NCBI GenBank assembly: GCA_025059775.1
Contig: JANXCW010000005.1
Coordinates: 81,823 to 145,822, forward strand
Direction of reading: 5' to 3'
Length of the DNA stretch: 64,000 nt
Source: Armatimonadota bacterium
GTDB taxonomy: Bacteria > Sysuimicrobiota > Sysuimicrobiia > Sysuimicrobiales > Sysuimicrobiaceae
Shown: in pieces, positions 24,270 through 32,958 of the stretch
Numbering within the stretch: the stretch's first letter is position 1
Layout: the number at the start of each line of letters is the position of its first letter
Program-made: the position numbers and the translations under genes
Notes under the pieces: model-generated
The model's input: the letters and a program-made list of their open reading frames with translations, nothing else
Database searches by the model: none
What the model was told of the DNA's origin: nothing

Positions 24270-25017
24270 GGGCGCTTCCCAGGTATGCGGCCTGCACCGC
24301 GGGATGCCGGCGCACCTCCTCGGGACTTCCCTGCACCACGGTCCGGCCGTGGTGCATCACCGCGATGCGGTGGGCTGTCGCGAACACCACCTCCATGTCG
24401 TGCTCACAGAAGAGCACCGTGAGCCCTTCCTCCCGGTTGAGCCGAGCCAGGAGCCGCAGGGTGGCCGCCGTCTCCTCCGGCGACATCCCCGCGGTGGGCT
24501 CGTCCAGCACCAGGAGCTTCGGGCGGCCGGCGAGGGCGATGGCGATCTCCAGGATGCGCTGGTCCCCATGGGAGAGGGCCCCCGCGAGGTGGTGGGCTTT
24601 ATCCGCCAGCCCCACGTGCTCCAGGATGGCCCACACCTCCCGTGTGGCAAACCGGGAGGCGGGGAGCGCCAGATGGAGGGTTTTCCCGTGGTGGCTCAGC
24701 ACCGCCACGTGCACGTTGTCGAAGACCCGTAGCCGGGGGAAGACGTTGGCGATCTGGAAGGTGCGGCCGATGCCGAGCGCGCAGCGCCGATACGCGGGCC
24801 ACCGGGTGATCTCCCGGCCCCGGAAGACCACGCGCCCGCGATCGGGCTGGAGTACCCCGGTGATGAGGTGGAACAGGGTGGTCTTCCCCGCGCCGTTGGG
24901 GCCGATCACCGCCACCACCTCCGCCTCCCGCACTTCCACGGTGGCTCCCCGTAGAGCGGGGAACCCATCGAAGGATTTGTGCAGCCCTTCCGCCAGGAGC
25001 AGGTTACCCATGGACAT
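24262..25017 (-). CDS. livG: Branched-chain amino acid-type ABC transporter, ATPase LivG
   Basis: This 251-residue ABC ATPase has Walker A GPNGAGKTTLFHLITG, the signature region ALSHGDQRILEIAIAL (H replaces the second glycine position, common in LivG) and Walker B LLVLDEPTAGMSPEET. The LivG hallmark, a longer region between Walker A and signature (GRTFQIANVFPRLRVFDNV), is present. The start overlaps the livM stop by 14 bp. MSMGN offers two start codons, 25017 and 25011. It works with LivF beneath the LivHM channel. Confidence 0.88.
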   Translation of the reverse strand: MSMGNLLLAEGLHKSFDGFPALRGATVEVREAEVVAVIGPNGAGKTTLFHLITGVLQPDRGRVVFRGREITRWPAYRRCALGIGRTFQIANVFPRLRVFDNVHVAVLSHHGKTLHLALPASRFATREVWAILEHVGLADKAHHLAGALSHGDQRILEIAIALAGRPKLLVLDEPTAGMSPEETAATLRLLARLNREEGLTVLFCEHDMEVVFATAHRIAVMHHGRTVVQGSPEEVRRHPAVQAAYLGSAHA

Positions 25018-25969
25018 CCCCCGCGGGTGCGGGCCGGGGTGTTGGCTCGGGGGTTTTCTGGGCGCGCTGGGCTCCCAGGGTCCCCAGGATCCCCTCCGGG
25101 AGGAAGAAGATGAGCAGGATGAGAAGAACCCCGAGGATCAGGGTCCAGTACTCGGTGTATCGCCCCGCGAAGGTCCGAAGGGCCACCACCAGGGCGGCGC
25201 CGAGGAGCGGTCCCGGAAACGTGAACCATCCGCCCAATAGGCACATCACGAGGATCTCCAGAGAGAGCACCCAGAAGAGCATGTTCGGGAACACAGACCG
25301 CTCGAGGACCACGTACAGGACCCCCGCGACCCCCGCGAAGAAGGCGGCCAGGACCATGGCCGCTAGCTGGTGCGCCCGCACGTGGATCCCCACCACCTGG
25401 CACCGCTGCGGGTTGTCCCGGATGGCCTGGAGGGTGAGGCCAAAGGGGGAGCGCACCACCGCCCACAGCACGAACAGGGAAGCCGCCACCGCGGCCAGGA
25501 TGAACAGGTACGCGTTTCCCAAGGGCTTGAGCACCGCGGGGAGGGGAATCCCGTGGAGGCCGTTGTCCCCACCGGTCACGGGGTACCACCGGAGGGCCAC
25601 GATCCATACGAAGGAACCCAGGGAGAGCTGCAGCATGCCGAAGTATAGGCGCTCTAGTCGCACGCACACGAGCCCCATCAGAAGCCCCGCGAGGGCGGCC
25701 GCCACGGGGCCGGCCACCAGGCCCACCCATGCGGGCCAGTGGAGCTTCGTGATGGCGATGGCCAAGGTGTAAGCACCGATTCCGTAGAACACCGCGTGGT
25801 GGAACTGGTACAACCCCCCGAACCCCAGCACGAGGTTGAGGCTGGCCGCGAGGAGCCCCGTCACCAGGATGAGGGCCAGCAGGTACACGTAGAAGGGCGG
25901 CAGAAAGGCGGGGACGCCGAGGAGGGCCACGAGGAGCACGCCCAAACCCAGCCGGGTGCCGTTCACCAT
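25004..25969 (-). CDS. livM: Branched-chain amino acid-type ABC transporter, permease LivM
   Basis: This 321-residue polytopic membrane protein has about eight to nine hydrophobic segments and the LivM signatures LNLVLGFGGLYQFHHAVFYGIGAYT and AIRDNPQRCQVVGIHVRAHQLAAMVLAAFFAGVAG. ATG 25969 overlaps the livH stop by 7 bp; a much longer in-frame extension upstream is only a shadow of livH. It forms the channel with LivH. The C-terminal tail is proline/alanine-rich. Confidence 0.87.
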   Translation of the reverse strand: MVNGTRLGLGVLLVALLGVPAFLPPFYVYLLALILVTGLLAASLNLVLGFGGLYQFHHAVFYGIGAYTLAIAITKLHWPAWVGLVAGPVAAALAGLLMGLVCVRLERLYFGMLQLSLGSFVWIVALRWYPVTGGDNGLHGIPLPAVLKPLGNAYLFILAAVAASLFVLWAVVRSPFGLTLQAIRDNPQRCQVVGIHVRAHQLAAMVLAAFFAGVAGVLYVVLERSVFPNMLFWVLSLEILVMCLLGGWFTFPGPLLGAALVVALRTFAGRYTEYWTLILGVLLILLIFFLPEGILGTLGAQRAQKTPEPTPRPAPAGDVHG

Positions 25970-26841
25970 ACGGATCGCAACAGCCCCCGAGGCCGCACGA
26001 GAAGCACTCCCGCGGTGATGGCGTAGGGGAAGGCGACGGCGAACTGCGGCCAGATCAACAGCCCTACGGAGTGGGCCACACCGAAGAGCAGGGATCCCAC
26101 CAGGGCCCCCCAGAGATTCCCGAGTCCCCCGATGATCACGATGAGGAAGCTTTCGATGAGCAGGGTGTGGTCCATGCCCAGGGTGATGCTGGTGGTGGGT
26201 GCCACCAGGGCTCCTCCCAGTCCCGCCAGGAGGCAGCCCATCCCGAAGGCCACGGCGAACACCCGGCTCACGTCGATCCCCAGGACGGCCACCATTTCCC
26301 GGTCCGTAGCCGCGGCCCGCGCGATCTTCCCGATCCGCGTGCGGTGCGCAAAGAGCCACAGGCCTCCCGCCACCAAAGGCCCTGCCCCCAGCAGCACCAG
26401 GTTGTACCGGGGCAGGGCCACGCCCAGGATGGAGACAGCACCCTGGAGTTCCTCCGGCGGCACGAGGGAGCGGTACGTCGGACCCCAGCCCAGCTTCACG
26501 AGGTCGTTGAGGATGAGCATGACGCCGAAGGTGAAGAGGATCAGCATGAGGTGCTCCCGCTGGTAGAGGCGGCACAGAAGCGTCCGCTCCACCGCGAGCC
26601 CCACCGCCGCGGTGGCCAGCGGAGCCGCCGCGAGGGCCACCCACAGCCGGGCCGGGTGCCCTTCCAAGGCCTCCGCCACCGTCCAGGCCACGAAGGCGCC
26701 GATCATGTACAGGGATCCGTGGAAGACGTTCGGCACCCGCAGCACGCCCAGTACGAGGCTGAGGCCCGCGGCCACGATGAACAGGATCATGGCCCGGCTC
26801 AGGCCTACGAGGATCTGGCCCAGGACGGCCATGGAATCCAT
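25963..26841 (-). CDS. livH: Branched-chain amino acid-type ABC transporter, permease LivH
   Basis: This 292-residue membrane protein is of the LivH family, with ILFIVAAGLSLVLGVLRVPNVFHGSLYMIGAF at the N-terminus, AVLGIDVSRVFAVAFGMGCLLAGLGGALVAP in the cytoplasmic coupling region and IVIIGGLGNLWGALVGSLLFG near the end. About eight transmembrane segments are apparent. It starts 10 bases after the binding-protein gene and overlaps livM, so the operon order is binding protein, H, M, G, F, creatininase. Confidence 0.88.
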   Translation of the reverse strand: MDSMAVLGQILVGLSRAMILFIVAAGLSLVLGVLRVPNVFHGSLYMIGAFVAWTVAEALEGHPARLWVALAAAPLATAAVGLAVERTLLCRLYQREHLMLILFTFGVMLILNDLVKLGWGPTYRSLVPPEELQGAVSILGVALPRYNLVLLGAGPLVAGGLWLFAHRTRIGKIARAAATDREMVAVLGIDVSRVFAVAFGMGCLLAGLGGALVAPTTSITLGMDHTLLIESFLIVIIGGLGNLWGALVGSLLFGVAHSVGLLIWPQFAVAFPYAITAGVLLVRPRGLLRSVW

Positions 26842-26851
26842 GCCCTGCTCC

Positions 26852-28084
26852 TTACCGCCCCTGTGCCCTCGCCCTCTGGATGTCCTCGCAGGTAGGCATG
26901 ACCTCCCGGACCGGAAGGGTCAGGAGGTCCCCCGCTACCAGGAAGGGGAACTGGGGGTCCCGCTTCGTACGGCCGAAGAACAGGGGCAGGGCCGCCTGAT
27001 GGTCGCAGGCCCGCATCTCCACCTCCCCCACGGGCGTGCGGATCCTCAGCCCCTCCAGGGCCTCGATGAACCGCTCCCGGTCGAGGGACCGGGCCTTGCG
27101 GTAGGCCTCCGCGATGAAGTGGGCGGTGATGTAGCCGTGGAAAGCGGGGAAGCCCGGCGGATCCCGGTAGACGGTCTGGAACCGCCGCACGAACTCCCGA
27201 TTCGCGGGGCTCTCGGGATAGTAGAAGAGATAGTCCGTGGTCCCCCACACGCCTTCCGGAGCTGCAGCTCCCAGGGGCCGCAGCACCGTGACGTCGATGG
27301 CGGTGTGGATGGCGGAGGGAACGCGCTCCGCGAACCCGATGACCTTCATGGTGCGCAGCACGTTGGCCATGCCCGCCCCGCCCGTACCGAAGAAGGCCGC
27401 GTCGGGCCTGGCCTGCAGGATCTGGGTGAGGTACGGAACGAGATCCGGCTCCCCTGTCCGCCACCAGGTCTGCCCCAGGAGGGTGACCTCGGGCTTCGCG
27501 CGCTTCATGAACCGCCAGAAGGAGTTGGTGACCGCGTGCCCGTACTCATAGTCCTCCGCACCGATCCAGAACCGGGTGTAGCCCCGCCGGGCGAGGGCGT
27601 AGGCCAGGGCCTTGCCCGCCATGGCGGTGTTCTCCGAGGTGCTGAACACGTACCGGTGGCCCTTGGCTCCGGTGATCTGCTCGCTCTTGCTGATCCACAC
27701 GATAAAGGGCACCCGCTGCTCCCGGGCGAAGGCGGAGATGGCCAGGGCCGTGGCGCTGTTGATGGTGCCCACCAGAAGATCCACCCGTTCCTGCAGCACC
27801 AGCTCCCGGGCCATACTAAGCCCGATCTCCGGGCTGAACTTCTCGTCCCGGGTCACGAACTCGATGCGGGCGCCGTATACGCCGTCCCGGTTGATCTCCT
27901 CCAGGGCCAGTCGGAACCCGTTGAGGGCATCGTTCCCGAAGACCGCGGGCGGTCCGCTGTAGGTGTCTACGATCCCCACCTTGATGTTCCGCTCGAACCG
28001 GGGAGAGGGACCCGCCCCCGCACGGGACACGGTTGCCGCCACCGTCCCCAGGATGGCCAGCACCGCAAGCCTCCGCATGCGCAT
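26852..28084 (-). CDS. ABC transporter substrate-binding protein (LivK/periplasmic-binding type I)
   Basis: This 410-residue extracytoplasmic binding protein begins with a signal peptide (MRMRRLAVLAILGTVAATVSRAGA). There is no lipobox cysteine, so a secreted form or an uncleaved anchor is likely. The mature part has the Peripla_BP_6 fold: IKVGIVDTYSGPPAVFGNDALNGFRLALEEINR, VDLLVGTINSATALAISAFAREQRVPFI and DYEYGHAVTNSFWRFMKRAKPEV. It delivers the solute to LivHM. ATG 28084 follows GAGGAGG. The Y/E-rich pocket region cannot be turned into a ligand call by eye. Confidence 0.87.
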   Translation of the reverse strand: MRMRRLAVLAILGTVAATVSRAGAGPSPRFERNIKVGIVDTYSGPPAVFGNDALNGFRLALEEINRDGVYGARIEFVTRDEKFSPEIGLSMARELVLQERVDLLVGTINSATALAISAFAREQRVPFIVWISKSEQITGAKGHRYVFSTSENTAMAGKALAYALARRGYTRFWIGAEDYEYGHAVTNSFWRFMKRAKPEVTLLGQTWWRTGEPDLVPYLTQILQARPDAAFFGTGGAGMANVLRTMKVIGFAERVPSAIHTAIDVTVLRPLGAAAPEGVWGTTDYLFYYPESPANREFVRRFQTVYRDPPGFPAFHGYITAHFIAEAYRKARSLDRERFIEALEGLRIRTPVGEVEMRACDHQAALPLFFGRTKRDPQFPFLVAGDLLTLPVREVMPTCEDIQRARAQGR

Positions 28085-28167
28085 GCTACTTCCTCCTCTC
28101 CGAGGATCCCCGCCCCTGCCCGGGGCGGACCGGTAGTTTGGTTCTCTAGGCTTGGGTGGGATTCCTG

Positions 28168-29277
28168 TTAGCTCGCCTGCAGGGATCGGAGCACGGACCA
28201 GAGAGCCTGTGCAAACCGACCCAGCTCCTCAGGGGTGCCCACGCTGACCCGGATCCAGGTGGCGTCCCCAGGCCCCGGTCGCACCAGCACCCCATGTTGG
28301 AGCAGACCCTCGTAGACCTGACGGGCGGGGAGATCCAGGTCGAACCACACGAAGTTCGCCACGCTGGGGTAGGACCGGAGCTTCCCTTCCGCCCCCAGCT
28401 CCTCCAGGTACCGTCGGCCCGTGGCCACCACCGCTAGGGTCCGGCTCAGGTGCGTCTCGTCCTCTAGGGCCGCCAGGGCCGCCGCCTGAGCCGCGGTGCT
28501 CACCTGGAAGGGCTCCCTTACCCGCCGCACCGCCTCCAGAACCTCCGGCGGGGCCACCAGGTACCCCACGCGCAGACCCGCAAGCCCGTACACCTTGGAA
28601 AACGTGCGCAGCACCGCGATCCGATAGCCTTCCCGCACCCACCGTACCCCGTCCGGGTAGTCCGCTGCCGCCTCCCGCGCGAATTCCCCGTAAGCCTCGT
28701 CCAGGACCACGAGGACCCCTTCCGGCAGGCGTTCCAGGAAACCCCGGAGGTCCCGTTCCGGTACATAGGTCCCCGTGGGATTGTTGGGGTTGCACAGGAT
28801 CAGCAGCCGCGCACCCTCCCCCGCCTCCAGGAGCCTTTCCAGGTCGGGGCGCCCGAGGTCGTCCAGGGGGACCGTCACCTCCCGAGCCTCCCGCATCCGC
28901 GCGAACACCGCGTACAGGGGGAAGGTAGGCCAGGGATAGACCACGGAATCCCCGGGGTCGAGGTACGCCTCCGCCAGGAGTCTCAAGAGGGCAGTACTCC
29001 CCGCGCCCACCTCCACCCACTCCGCGGGAACCCCCAGCTTCCTCGCTAGAGCTGAGCGCAGCTCCCAGCCCTCGTCGTCCGGATAGCGCCCCAGGGAAGG
29101 CCCTGCAGCCGTCAGGGCCTCCAGCGCCCGGGGGGAAGGGCCAAGGGGATTTTCGTTGCTCGCCAGCTTCACGAGGTTCGGTGTCCTGAGGGTGCGGCGC
29201 AGCCGCTCGAGCGAGCCGCCCGCCAGATAGGTGGGGATGCGGCGCAGGGCCGCGCGGGCCCGGGGATCCACCTCCAT
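28168..29277 (-). CDS. Histidinol-phosphate aminotransferase-like class I/II aminotransferase
   Basis: This 369-residue PLP aminotransferase is of the HisC group: LASNENPLGPSPRALEAL, CNPNNPTGTYVPERDL, VVLDEAYGEFA, TFSKVYGLAGLRVGYL (PLP lysine in FSKVYG) and the C-terminal WIRVSVGTPEELGRF with the arginine that binds the carboxylate or phosphate. ATG 29277 follows GGAGGTGCTTCC. A second HisC is encoded inside the his operon at 45029, so this paralogue may act on aromatic amino acids (phenylalanine, tyrosine or tryptophan) instead. It is transcribed divergently from the ridA-kynA-kynU genes. Confidence 0.8.
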   Translation of the reverse strand: MEVDPRARAALRRIPTYLAGGSLERLRRTLRTPNLVKLASNENPLGPSPRALEALTAAGPSLGRYPDDEGWELRSALARKLGVPAEWVEVGAGSTALLRLLAEAYLDPGDSVVYPWPTFPLYAVFARMREAREVTVPLDDLGRPDLERLLEAGEGARLLILCNPNNPTGTYVPERDLRGFLERLPEGVLVVLDEAYGEFAREAAADYPDGVRWVREGYRIAVLRTFSKVYGLAGLRVGYLVAPPEVLEAVRRVREPFQVSTAAQAAALAALEDETHLSRTLAVVATGRRYLEELGAEGKLRSYPSVANFVWFDLDLPARQVYEGLLQHGVLVRPGPGDATWIRVSVGTPEELGRFAQALWSVLRSLQAS

Positions 29278-29376
29278 GGAAGCACCTCCGGTAGGGAATT
29301 CGCACATTTTCCGAAGATTTCCTGTGCGGGGGAGGAGGGAAGAGGGTCCAAGTATCGAACGGTTAGGGGTGATATC

Positions 29377-29388
29377 TGCACCGGTGCA
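29377..29388. promoter_or_regulatory. Perfect 12-bp palindrome in the hisC2/ridA divergent gap
   Basis: TGCACCGGTGCA is self-complementary and lies 22 bp before the ridA ATG in a 132-bp divergent intergenic region. It could be an operator for the tryptophan-catabolism genes, but no regulator gene is adjacent. Short GC palindromes arise by chance in such DNA. Confidence 0.25.
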
Positions 29389-29409
29389 CCGAGGACCCAG
29401 AGCGTTAGG

Positions 29410-29850
29410 ATGGGGGAGCGCCGGATCATCAACCCGCCCTCGCTTCCCGCCCCCAGAGGGTACAGCCATGGAGTCCTCGTGCGGGGCGGTGACCTGTTGT
29501 TCCTGGGAGGTCAGGACGGCAGCGATCCCGAGGGCCGGCTTGCCCCGGATCTCGTGGGACAGTTCCGGCAGGCCCTGGCCAACCTGCAGGCGGTGGTGGA
29601 GGCGGCAGGGGGAACCCTCCAGGACGTGGTGAAGCTCAACATCTTCGTGCGGGATCGTGCGGCCTACCTGGAGCATCGGAGATCCCTCGGGGAGGTGTTC
29701 CGGGCGTTCTTCGGCGGATACTACCCCGCCATGGCCCTCTTCGAGGTCACCGGCTTCTTCCGGGAGGAGGCCTTGGTGGAGATCGAGGGGATCGCGGTGA
29801 TCCCGCAGAAGGAGAGGGGGACGTGCGGGAGGAGACGACGAGGCGCGTAG
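29410..29850 (+). CDS. RidA/YjgF-family protein
   Basis: This 146-residue Rid-family protein has YSHGVLVRGGDLLFLGGQDG, FRQALANLQAVVEAAGGTLQDVVKLNIFV and ALVEIEGIAVIP, which give the trimeric chorismate-mutase-like fold. The arginine that defines active imine/enamine deaminases (in a PART-like motif) is replaced: the aligned stretch reads YYPAMALFEV. It may therefore belong to one of the arginine-lacking Rid subgroups often found in catabolic operons. It precedes tryptophan dioxygenase and kynureninase, suggesting a role in handling a reactive amino or imino intermediate of tryptophan breakdown. Confidence 0.78.
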   Translation: MGERRIINPPSLPAPRGYSHGVLVRGGDLLFLGGQDGSDPEGRLAPDLVGQFRQALANLQAVVEAAGGTLQDVVKLNIFVRDRAAYLEHRRSLGEVFRAFFGGYYPAMALFEVTGFFREEALVEIEGIAVIPQKERGTCGRRRRGA

Positions 29851-29889
29851 CCGCCGGGAATGGACCACGCCGGGAAAGGGGGGGTGAGC

Positions 29890-30702
29890 ATGGAAGCGCG
29901 GATCAAGCCGCTCACCTACGGTTCGTACATTCGGACGGACGACCTGCTCTCCCTCCAGACACGCCTCAGTGGCGCGCACGATGAGCTGCAGTTCATCATC
30001 GTCCACCAAGTATTCGAGCTGTGGTTCAAGCTCCTGCTCTTCGAGCTGGAGTCCGTACGGGAGGCCCTGAACCGGGATGAGCCGCGGGGGGCCGTGCGCC
30101 TGTTGCGGCGGGTGGCGGAGATCTGCCGGGTCATGACGGGGGGATTTGACGTGCTGGAGACCATGCGGCCCTGGGACTTCCTGGAGTTCCGGTCGCGTCT
30201 ACGGCCGGCAAGCGGCTTCCAGAGTCGGCAGTTCCGGGAGGTGGAGTTCCTCTCGGGCCTGAAGGATCCCCGGTACCTCCGGAGCTTCGAGGGGGAGCCC
30301 GAGGACTGGAAGGTGCTCCGGCGACGACTGGAGGAGCCTAGCGTATGGGACGCCTTCGTGGGCCTGCTGTGCCGTCGGGGCCTTACGACCTCCCCCGAGG
30401 CGGAACTGCTCCACACCCTCATCCGCATCCATCGGGAGCCCGCGCTCCTGGACCTGGACGAGCTGTGCGAGGCTCTCCTGGACTACGACGAGGCCTTCTC
30501 CCTGTGGCGACACCGCCACGTACTCATGGTGGAACGGATGATCGGGGCCCGGCCCGGGACAGGACAGGAGGACGTCCAGCGGACCGTGGGATCCTCCGAG
30601 GGGAGCTACTTCACCGGGGTGGACTACCTGCGGGCCACCCTCTCCAAGCGGTTCTTCCCCCTCCTGTGGAAGGCCCGCACCTTCGTGGAGCGGGAGGAAT
30701 GA
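29890..30702 (+). CDS. kynA: Tryptophan 2,3-dioxygenase
   Basis: This 270-residue haem dioxygenase matches TDO well: LTYGSYIRTDDLLSLQTRLSGAHDELQFIIVHQVFELWFK near the start, where the active-site histidine and FxxxH-type contacts lie, then FLEFRSRLRPASGFQSRQFREVE, and a C-terminal GSSEGSYFTGVDYLRATL. It opens the indole ring of L-tryptophan with O2 to give N-formylkynurenine. ATG 29890 is preferred over ATG 29860 because family similarity starts there and GGGGGG lies just upstream. Its stop overlaps the kynureninase start as ATGA. Use of O2 shows that the organism is not strictly anaerobic in lifestyle. Confidence 0.9.
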   Translation: MEARIKPLTYGSYIRTDDLLSLQTRLSGAHDELQFIIVHQVFELWFKLLLFELESVREALNRDEPRGAVRLLRRVAEICRVMTGGFDVLETMRPWDFLEFRSRLRPASGFQSRQFREVEFLSGLKDPRYLRSFEGEPEDWKVLRRRLEEPSVWDAFVGLLCRRGLTTSPEAELLHTLIRIHREPALLDLDELCEALLDYDEAFSLWRHRHVLMVERMIGARPGTGQEDVQRTVGSSEGSYFTGVDYLRATLSKRFFPLLWKARTFVEREE

Positions 30703-31871
30703 GGGATCCGCTGCTGCGTTGGCGGGAGGAGTTCCCCATCCTGACCCGCACCACCTACCTGGTCTCCCACTCCATGGGGGCCATGCCCCGGTCCGCCTGG
30801 ATGTGGGTGGAGCGGTACCTCCGGGCGTGGGAGGAGCGGGGCGTGCTGGCCTGGGAGGAATGGGAGACATCCCTGCGCGAGCACGCGGACCGGATCGCGG
30901 CCCTCCTCCGGGCTCCCGCGGGAAGCGTGGTGCTGCACCAAAACGTCTCCACCCTGTTTGGCGTCCTCCTCTCGGCCTTGGTACGGCCGCGCGGCCGTAC
31001 CAAGGTGGTGGCCACGGATCTCAACTTTCCCTCCCTGCTCTACGCGCTCCAGATGCACGGGGACCTCGGCGTGCGCCTCCACCTCGTCCGCAGCCCGGAC
31101 GGGATCACCGTTCCCCCGGAAGCGTGGGAGGAAGCGGTGGATCCGGACACCCTCGCGGTGGTGGTGGACCACGGGATCTTCCGATCGGGGTTCCTGCAGG
31201 ACGTGGGAGCTATCGCGGCGATGGCCCACCGGTGCGGGGCCTGGGTCATCGTGGACGCCTACCAAACCGCAGGCTGCGTACCCATCGATGTGCAAGCCTG
31301 GGGCGCGGATGTGGTGCTGGGGGGTTCCCACAAGTGGCTGTGCGGGGGGCCGGGGGCCGCGTGGATGTACGTGCGCCCCGATCGGATCCCGGAGCTGCGG
31401 CCGCGGGTGGTGGGATGGTTCAGCCACCGGACGCCGTTTGCCTTCGAGCTCCAGGTGGACCTGGCACCGGATGCCAGGCGCTTCCTGACAGGGACGCCCG
31501 GGATCTCCGGGCTGTTCGCGGCGCGGGCAGGGCTGGAGGTGGTGCTGGAGGTGGGGGTGGAGGCCATCCGGGAGAAGTCCGTGCGACTCACCCAGCGCAT
31601 GATCGAGCGGGCGGACGAGCTCGGGCTTCGAGTCCGTACCCCGCGGGACCCTGCACGGCGGGGCGGGATGGTGGTGGTGGATTTTCCCGGTGCGGAACAG
31701 GTGGCCCAACAGCTCGTGCGCCGGGGCATCCTCGTGGACTACCGGCCGCAGGCCGGCATCCGGATGTCCGCCCACTTCTACACCCATCCCGATGAGGTAG
31801 AGCGCGTCTTCGAAGCGATCCAGGAGCGAGTAGCCCGAATGGTGTCGTCGCCTCATCCCGGCGAGGGATGA
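30699..31871 (+). CDS. kynU: Kynureninase (PLP-dependent class V aminotransferase fold)
   Basis: This 390-residue fold-type I PLP enzyme has LVSHSMGAMPRSAW (kynureninase-type N-terminus), VVVDHGIFRSGFLQDV, VIVDAYQTAGCVPIDVQAWG and the PLP lysine in GGSHKWLCGGPGAAWMYVRP. It cleaves kynurenine to anthranilate and alanine. It is coupled to tryptophan dioxygenase by a 4-bp ATGA overlap. No kynurenine formamidase of the KynB type lies in the window. A cysteine-desulfurase-like enzyme is a less likely alternative. Anthranilate could enter a CoA-thioester aromatic route encoded upstream. Confidence 0.85.
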   Translation: MRDPLLRWREEFPILTRTTYLVSHSMGAMPRSAWMWVERYLRAWEERGVLAWEEWETSLREHADRIAALLRAPAGSVVLHQNVSTLFGVLLSALVRPRGRTKVVATDLNFPSLLYALQMHGDLGVRLHLVRSPDGITVPPEAWEEAVDPDTLAVVVDHGIFRSGFLQDVGAIAAMAHRCGAWVIVDAYQTAGCVPIDVQAWGADVVLGGSHKWLCGGPGAAWMYVRPDRIPELRPRVVGWFSHRTPFAFELQVDLAPDARRFLTGTPGISGLFAARAGLEVVLEVGVEAIREKSVRLTQRMIERADELGLRVRTPRDPARRGGMVVVDFPGAEQVAQQLVRRGILVDYRPQAGIRMSAHFYTHPDEVERVFEAIQERVARMVSSPHPGEG

Positions 31872-32071
31872 CAGGGCGGGACGATCTGGTCGGGCTCTAA
31901 GGCCTCCAGGCAAGCCGGAAACCACTGCCCAGCGGAGGACTCCTGCGGCCCTGCGCGGACACCGATCCCCATGGAGCCAGGGGGAGCACCCGCCCCTGAA
32001 CGTTGGCCGCGATGCCCTCCCGGGTGCCGCACGGCAGCTCGCCGGATCCAGGACATGACCTTCCCGGTGCG

Positions 32072-32077
32072 TAAAAT
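32072..32077 (+). promoter_or_regulatory. Candidate -10 element for folP (possible leaderless mRNA)
   Basis: TAAAAT lies 7 bp before ATG 32085, so transcription would start at or next to the start codon. No Shine-Dalgarno sequence is visible before 32085, which fits a leaderless transcript. No convincing -35 was found. The rest of the 213-bp gap from 31872 shows nothing I can support. Confidence 0.3.
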
Positions 32078-32084
32078 GGGGACG

Positions 32085-32954
32085 ATGGGACGCATCCTTC
32101 GGCTGCGGGACGTCACCCTCGATCTCGGGCGACGGATCTATGTGGTTGGAATTCTCAACCTGACCTCGGACTCCTTCTACGCCCGAGCACGCCACCCCGA
32201 ACTCGACGACGCGCTGACCCGTGCCCACGAGATGGCGGAAGAGGGTGCGGATCTCCTCGAGGTGGGCGGGGAATCGGCCCGGCCCGGACCTCCCGTCCCC
32301 CCTTCCGAGGAGATCCGGCGGGTCGTTCCCGCGATCGCCCGCATCCGGGAGGAGGTCCGGCTTCCCGTGATCGTGGAGACCACGAAGTTCGAGGTGGCCC
32401 GGGAGGCCCTTCGGGCGGGGGCGGTGGCCATCAACGACGTGAGCGGCCTGGCAGACCCCCGCCTGGCGGATCTCGCCGCGGAGTTCGGCGCAGGACTGGT
32501 GATCATGCACCGGCGCGGCCTCCACAAGATCCCGCACCCGGACCTCCGGTACGGGGATGTGGTGGCCGAGGTTCGAGGGTTCCTCGCGCGGAAAGCGGAG
32601 TTCGCGCGCTCGCGAGGGATCCCCCGGGATGGGATCCTCCTGGATCCGGGCTTCAGTTTCGACAAGCAGCCCCACCACGATGTGACCCTCCTCCTGCGCC
32701 TGCCCGAGCTCCTCGCGCTCGGGTACCCTGTGTACCTGGCCACCTCTCGGAAGAACTACCTGCGCGATCTCCTCCAGCTTCCCCCCGAGGAGCTGCTCGA
32801 GGCCACCGCGGCCGCGGTGGTCCTGGGCATCGAACGGGGAGCCCGGGTGATCCGGACGCATGATGTCCGCTTCATGGTTCGGATCGCCCGCACCATGGAG
32901 GCACTCCTGGATCTAGCCCAGGCCGTCCAGGTGGATGTCCCAGCCGCGGAGTAA
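32085..32954 (+). CDS. folP: Dihydropteroate synthase
   Basis: This 289-residue TIM-barrel enzyme of folate synthesis joins p-aminobenzoate to the pterin pyrophosphate. Recognisable elements are VGILNLTSDSFYARARH (the first pterin-binding motif, with S-D-S-F), LLEVGGESARPG, AINDVSGLADPRLADLA, ILLDPGFSFDK and VYLATSRKNYL. The motifs are variants of the common NVTPDSF/DPGIGFGK/SRKS forms. Start choice is uncertain: ATG 32085, 32076 and 32055 are in frame, and 32085 begins just before the conserved region. The following permease gene overlaps or abuts it. Confidence 0.83.
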   Translation: MGRILRLRDVTLDLGRRIYVVGILNLTSDSFYARARHPELDDALTRAHEMAEEGADLLEVGGESARPGPPVPPSEEIRRVVPAIARIREEVRLPVIVETTKFEVAREALRAGAVAINDVSGLADPRLADLAAEFGAGLVIMHRRGLHKIPHPDLRYGDVVAEVRGFLARKAEFARSRGIPRDGILLDPGFSFDKQPHHDVTLLLRLPELLALGYPVYLATSRKNYLRDLLQLPPEELLEATAAAVVLGIERGARVIRTHDVRFMVRIARTMEALLDLAQAVQVDVPAAE

Positions 32955-32958
32955 CCAC

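Noticed and set aside
28110..28128. CCGCCCC-N5-GGGGCGG hairpin between the HisC-like aminotransferase and the liv operon
   Set aside because: It could be a terminator, but no T-run follows on either strand, and short GC hairpins are frequent in this composition.
31872..32054. Possible cobalamin-type riboswitch (a CCACTG-like fragment) before folP and the FecCD permease
   Set aside because: Only a short fragment resembles the B12 box. The remaining conserved core and pairing could not be found on either strand.
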